The notes under the pieces were generated by a model, which did not search any database, was not told where the DNA came from, and worked only from the letters and a program-made list of their open reading frames with translations. Both the position numbers and the translations under genes were made by a program. Of a stretch of 64,000 nucleotides of DNA, positions 60,948 to 64,000 are shown in pieces. The stretch spans positions 10,366,435 through 10,430,434 of the forward strand of contig OZ024802.1 of the NCBI GenBank assembly GCA_964017045.1, in the 5' to 3' direction. Source of the stretch: Omphiscola glabra. Lineage: Eukaryota; Mollusca; Gastropoda; Lymnaeidae. Position 1 is the first letter of the stretch, and the number at the start of each line of letters is the position of its first letter.

Positions 60948-62183
60948 TGGCCAAGTCTCATTTGCATTTTATATGCAGTTGACTTAATAAATATGAAATC
61001 ATAGATTGCTTGTTTGTTTTGTTTGAATGTTATTTTGATTTTGGACTATTTAGTTACAACTTGACGACCATTGTACCAAGGTTTGTAATTGTGATCAATG
61101 CTTAGTCGAGTCTAACCAGTGGTTTAATAAACTTACTATTAGTGATAATATAAGTAAACAAATCAGAATTCAAGCAAGCATTGTCAATACCTCTTAAGTC
61201 AAGATTTTAAATTTAATCTGCATCATCTAAAGGCTAAATAAATTTGATCTAAAGACCAATGAGAGATACAAGTTTGATTTAAAAAAAAAAAAAAAAAATA
61301 CTGTTGCTACTAAACACCCCTGAGATTTGTCACTCATAAACTGACCCCCTTAAAAAACATACAATTAATTGAATTGGGAAATATATTTTGTGTGCTGGTA
61401 TAGATTAGAACCTGGTAGTTTATCCTTTTTTCTAGAACTAGAATATCTTTTTAACTAGGGATGCAAATGGTTCATACTATTCATCAAATATTTCATTCAG
61501 TTAATTATTCTCTTTGAAATCCCAAGAAGTAGGAGTTCTAACTATAATGGTTTATTATAAGGATTATGCTCCTTTTCTATAAAGGTAGTAATAACGTGTA
61601 CCAGTAAATGAAATATATTTAATAATTGCTTTCGATTCAAATTTATAAGCACGATAGTGATAATAATTACATTTCTAATTTAGTCATTGCTTTTAATTCA
61701 AAACTGTTTGCATGAATGATAGTTTTAAATATGCCTTTCAGTAATGTAAAAAAAATGTAATTGCAAATAAGTAAAGATAGTAGTAGTCATCTAATGACCA
61801 GACATTCTTGATTTTGGTTAGATTTGGTGTGAGCACTTTCTGCAGTTTCGTGTGAACTACACCTCACCATCGAGCCCCTGCTTAGATTCTCTAGTTCTTT
61901 TAACTCCTGCCAGGATACGGCTGTGTTCCTCTGTAGGGTCTGGTACATAGGAACTTCTTCTCCTTTCGGGGGCCAAATTCGTTGGCTGTAATGTAAAGAG
62001 TAAGTGATACACAATTTATATTTTTCTTTTGGCAATGACTGATCATCTGGAACTGTACCATTACCACATTTATCTTATTAAAAATATTAGTACCGGGTAC
62101 TGTGGTTTTGCCCAAGTTTTTAAGAGTAATTTTCATGGTCAATTATCTAAAAAACTAACACTCAAAGGTGTACATAGTGGGTG
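60948..62183 (+). other. RPS13 downstream region
   Basis: AATAAA at 60986-60991, an A17 run at about 61279-61297, then AT-rich sequence. A moderately GC-richer patch at 61800-61990 gives open frames of about 80 codons on the minus strand, with no recognised domain. Confidence 0.4.
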
Positions 62184-64000
62184 GATAAGATAAGATTCTT
62201 TTATTGATCCAAACAAATGGAAATGGTTTTTTGGTTGCATTGTACATTTTCAGCACACGAATAAAACAATTCGAACACAAAACATGTATATTAATATTAA
62301 GTTATTTCACTAGTTAGCTAAAAAAAAAACGGTCATTCAGTGAATTCTCTTAGCCATATCACTGAATATCAGGGACTTGTTTGTTCTCATTAAGTTTAAG
62401 ATTTGTGACTTAGGGGGAGCACGCTGGTAAATTCTTACAGATTGGGGAACAAAAGAATTTTTATATCTTTCAGTCCTCGCCCTGATGTAAAGAATTCATC
62501 CTGAACTGGCCGATCCTAAGTACCGGTATCTGTGGGTACCTAGTACCACAAACTGATTTTTCAAAACAGTCCTATAGCTTTAATTTATACTGACATGTCA
62601 AGAACTCATGATGCTAAGACCGTGGATACCAAACTTGTTCATATAACTCAATTATCAATTAGTAAAAAAGTTATGAATTTTTAAATTGTACTAACGGGTA
62701 TTTTGAAATTTTTTTGCCACCATCAAGTGTCACTTTTGTAAGGCTATATCTGTAAAAGTAAATCACTTAAACTCTCTTTCTTACACTAAACACATACCCA
62801 CATATCTAGAGAACAGACTCAATATTTTTCATCGGTAAAAAATTAATTAATTAAATTTTATTTTCATGAAAATGGCATTTCATCAAATTTTGAAAAAAAA
62901 ATAAAAAGGGAGGTAAAAACGCGAAATTTGGTAATTTTAAAAAAATCACCAAAAGTCAACTGATGAGAAAGCATTTATGATCAATGATAATTTTTATCAA
63001 AATGTAGGTGAACTTAATATCTATATACTTAAACAGCAAGTGTAAACATAACATTTACACTTAAAATACAAAAATGGTTAGAAAAAGGAAAGGTTTCTTA
63101 AGACGCAAAAAAATAAGTCATTTTTTAAAAATTGCAAAAAATCAATCGTTAAACTTTAAACCAAGAGATAAACCATTTATACGAAAATACAGAAGAATAC
63201 ATATTTCAACAGTCAATGAGCCTATTACTACCCGGTACTTATTTATATACATCCCAAACATAGCTGCAACAGTGAAAGCATTCAAATACAGAAATTTGAA
63301 AACTTTTTTTTTTATATTATAAGTATAATATAAGGTGTATTGAAAGCACATCATAATATTATAATATCAAAATGTAGGGGAACTAAGGATCTGTGTACCG
63401 TACATGTTTTACCATAACATGTACAGTTAAAATACATAAACTTAATTTAAACTGTTAAGTGAACGGGACGATCCTAAGTACCGGTATCACTAGTATCAGT
63501 AATGAAGAGGGTCGGATGTATCATTGAATTCATAATCATCCAAAATGTGTTTAGTTTTTACAATAACATCTTTCTTGAAATAGTTCTTACACATCAAGTG
63601 AAGAATGTTTTGTTTGTGTTATGCTCCTAGCTTTCTTGATTAGTCGGTTTATGCAGTGTTTATATCAGACGTTGAATTCCCATACCGGCAGGTAATAGTA
63701 ATACTGAAATTAAGTAGGCTTCCAATTGTAAAATTGTTGCACCGTAGACTTGTTTATTTATGTCGAAATTTTACAGTTTTTTTGAGGTATAACAGTCTTT
63801 GGTTGAATTTCTTATTCAGCATTTGGCTGTGCTCATGCCATGTTAGCTTATTATTAATGGTGGCACCTAAGTACCGGTGCTAATAATATGCCTCTACTTT
63901 CTCTACACTTTTTTTATTTTGAGATCTGTTTCTGGTGTTTCCCCCTCCTGACATCAACAACCATTTCCTTTGTTTTTGAGACATTCAGCTGGAGAAAATT
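62184..64000 (-). pseudogene. Decayed LINE reverse transcriptase, minus strand, interrupted by an insertion
   Basis: On the minus strand the window end reads LQLNVSKTKEMVVDVRRGKH, followed by fragments of a WHEHS..LNQRL.FLKK region and RLIKKA(R)SIIQTK-like sequence. Near 62440-62500 comes RTERYKNSFVPQSVRIYQRA. The 3' terminus is at about 62184-62213, GGATCAATAAAAGAATCTTA on the minus strand. These are the C-terminal parts of a non-LTR reverse transcriptase common in molluscs and fish. Many stops show it is inactive. The two parts are separated by about 940 bases flanked by a direct repeat (see 62511-63488). It continues past the window edge. Confidence 0.7.
62511..63488. repeat. Exact 20-bp direct repeat bounding a 938-bp insert in the LINE
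   Basis: CGATCCTAAGTACCGGTATC occurs at 62511-62530 and again at 63469-63488. The spacer interrupts the minus-strand LINE. Inside, ATCAAAATGTAGG(T/G)GAACT and the following ACATTTACA(C)TTAAAATAC-type text occur twice (about 62998-63075 and 63367-63440). It fits either a retroposed insert with a 20-bp target duplication or a local duplication. Confidence 0.6.

Noticed and set aside
63074..63322. 82-codon lysine-rich frame resembling a small basic protein
   Set aside because: Lies in the insert within the decayed LINE; composition follows AT-rich sequence and no family is recognisable.
1..64000. CRISPR arrays, bacterial operons, riboswitches
   Set aside because: The window is eukaryotic; the only regular short repeats are the minisatellite, microsatellites and transposon modules.

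Overview
The window is AT-rich animal genomic DNA with short exons, GT-AG introns (two GC-AG) and many transposon remnants. Gene content is bilaterian. I infer a mollusc, most likely a freshwater pulmonate snail. A 181-bp copy of a SPIN-like hAT element, known from the pond snail Lymnaea stagnalis among invertebrates, supports this but does not prove it.

Five conserved genes were rebuilt exon by exon with consistent reading frames. (1) The 3' part of SNRPA/SNF (U1A/U2B''-type snRNP protein), plus strand, 437-2520; its 5' exons lie before the window. (2) SCNM1, a minor-spliceosome zinc-finger protein, minus strand, 4708-10221, 351 codons. (3) CNOT4, the RING/RRM/C3H ubiquitin ligase linked to CCR4-NOT, plus strand, 17265-31789, 19 coding exons, 853 codons. 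(4) A NAP1-like histone chaperone ending in a CKQQ CaaX box, minus strand, 39292-49555, 15 coding exons, 396 codons. (5) RPS13, plus strand, 54650-60947, 6 exons, 151 codons. SNRPA and SCNM1 converge. SCNM1 and CNOT4 diverge and may share a promoter with an NRF1 palindrome at 10334-10345. RPS13 intron 5's neighbour, the long fourth intron-spacing region 58442-60674, carries two tandem C/D-box snoRNAs of the SNORD76 (U76) type that guide modification of 28S rRNA.

The space between genes is dominated by mobile DNA. 8-17 kb: MITE fragments, a fold-back, a truncated LINE with a duplicated 3' tail, a GC-rich insert, and a 3.6-kb element with terminal repeats that holds a two-exon orphan gene and a second nested element. 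23-27 kb (a CNOT4 intron): nested CAGACCTG-family elements and a solo LTR with a perfect 5-bp target duplication. 32-38 kb: a piggyBac-like TTAA element and two decayed LINEs. 47-54 kb: CAGACCTG MITEs, a second piggyBac-like copy 14 bp from a NAP1L splice donor, a tRNA-like SINE fragment, the SPIN-like element, and a 30-bp minisatellite enclosed by inverted repeats. 59.5 kb and 62-64 kb: LINE 3' ends.

Three genes act in RNA metabolism (U1/U2 snRNP, minor spliceosome, deadenylation-linked ubiquitin ligase), one in translation with rRNA-modification guides, and one in chromatin assembly. I see no operon-like arrangement.
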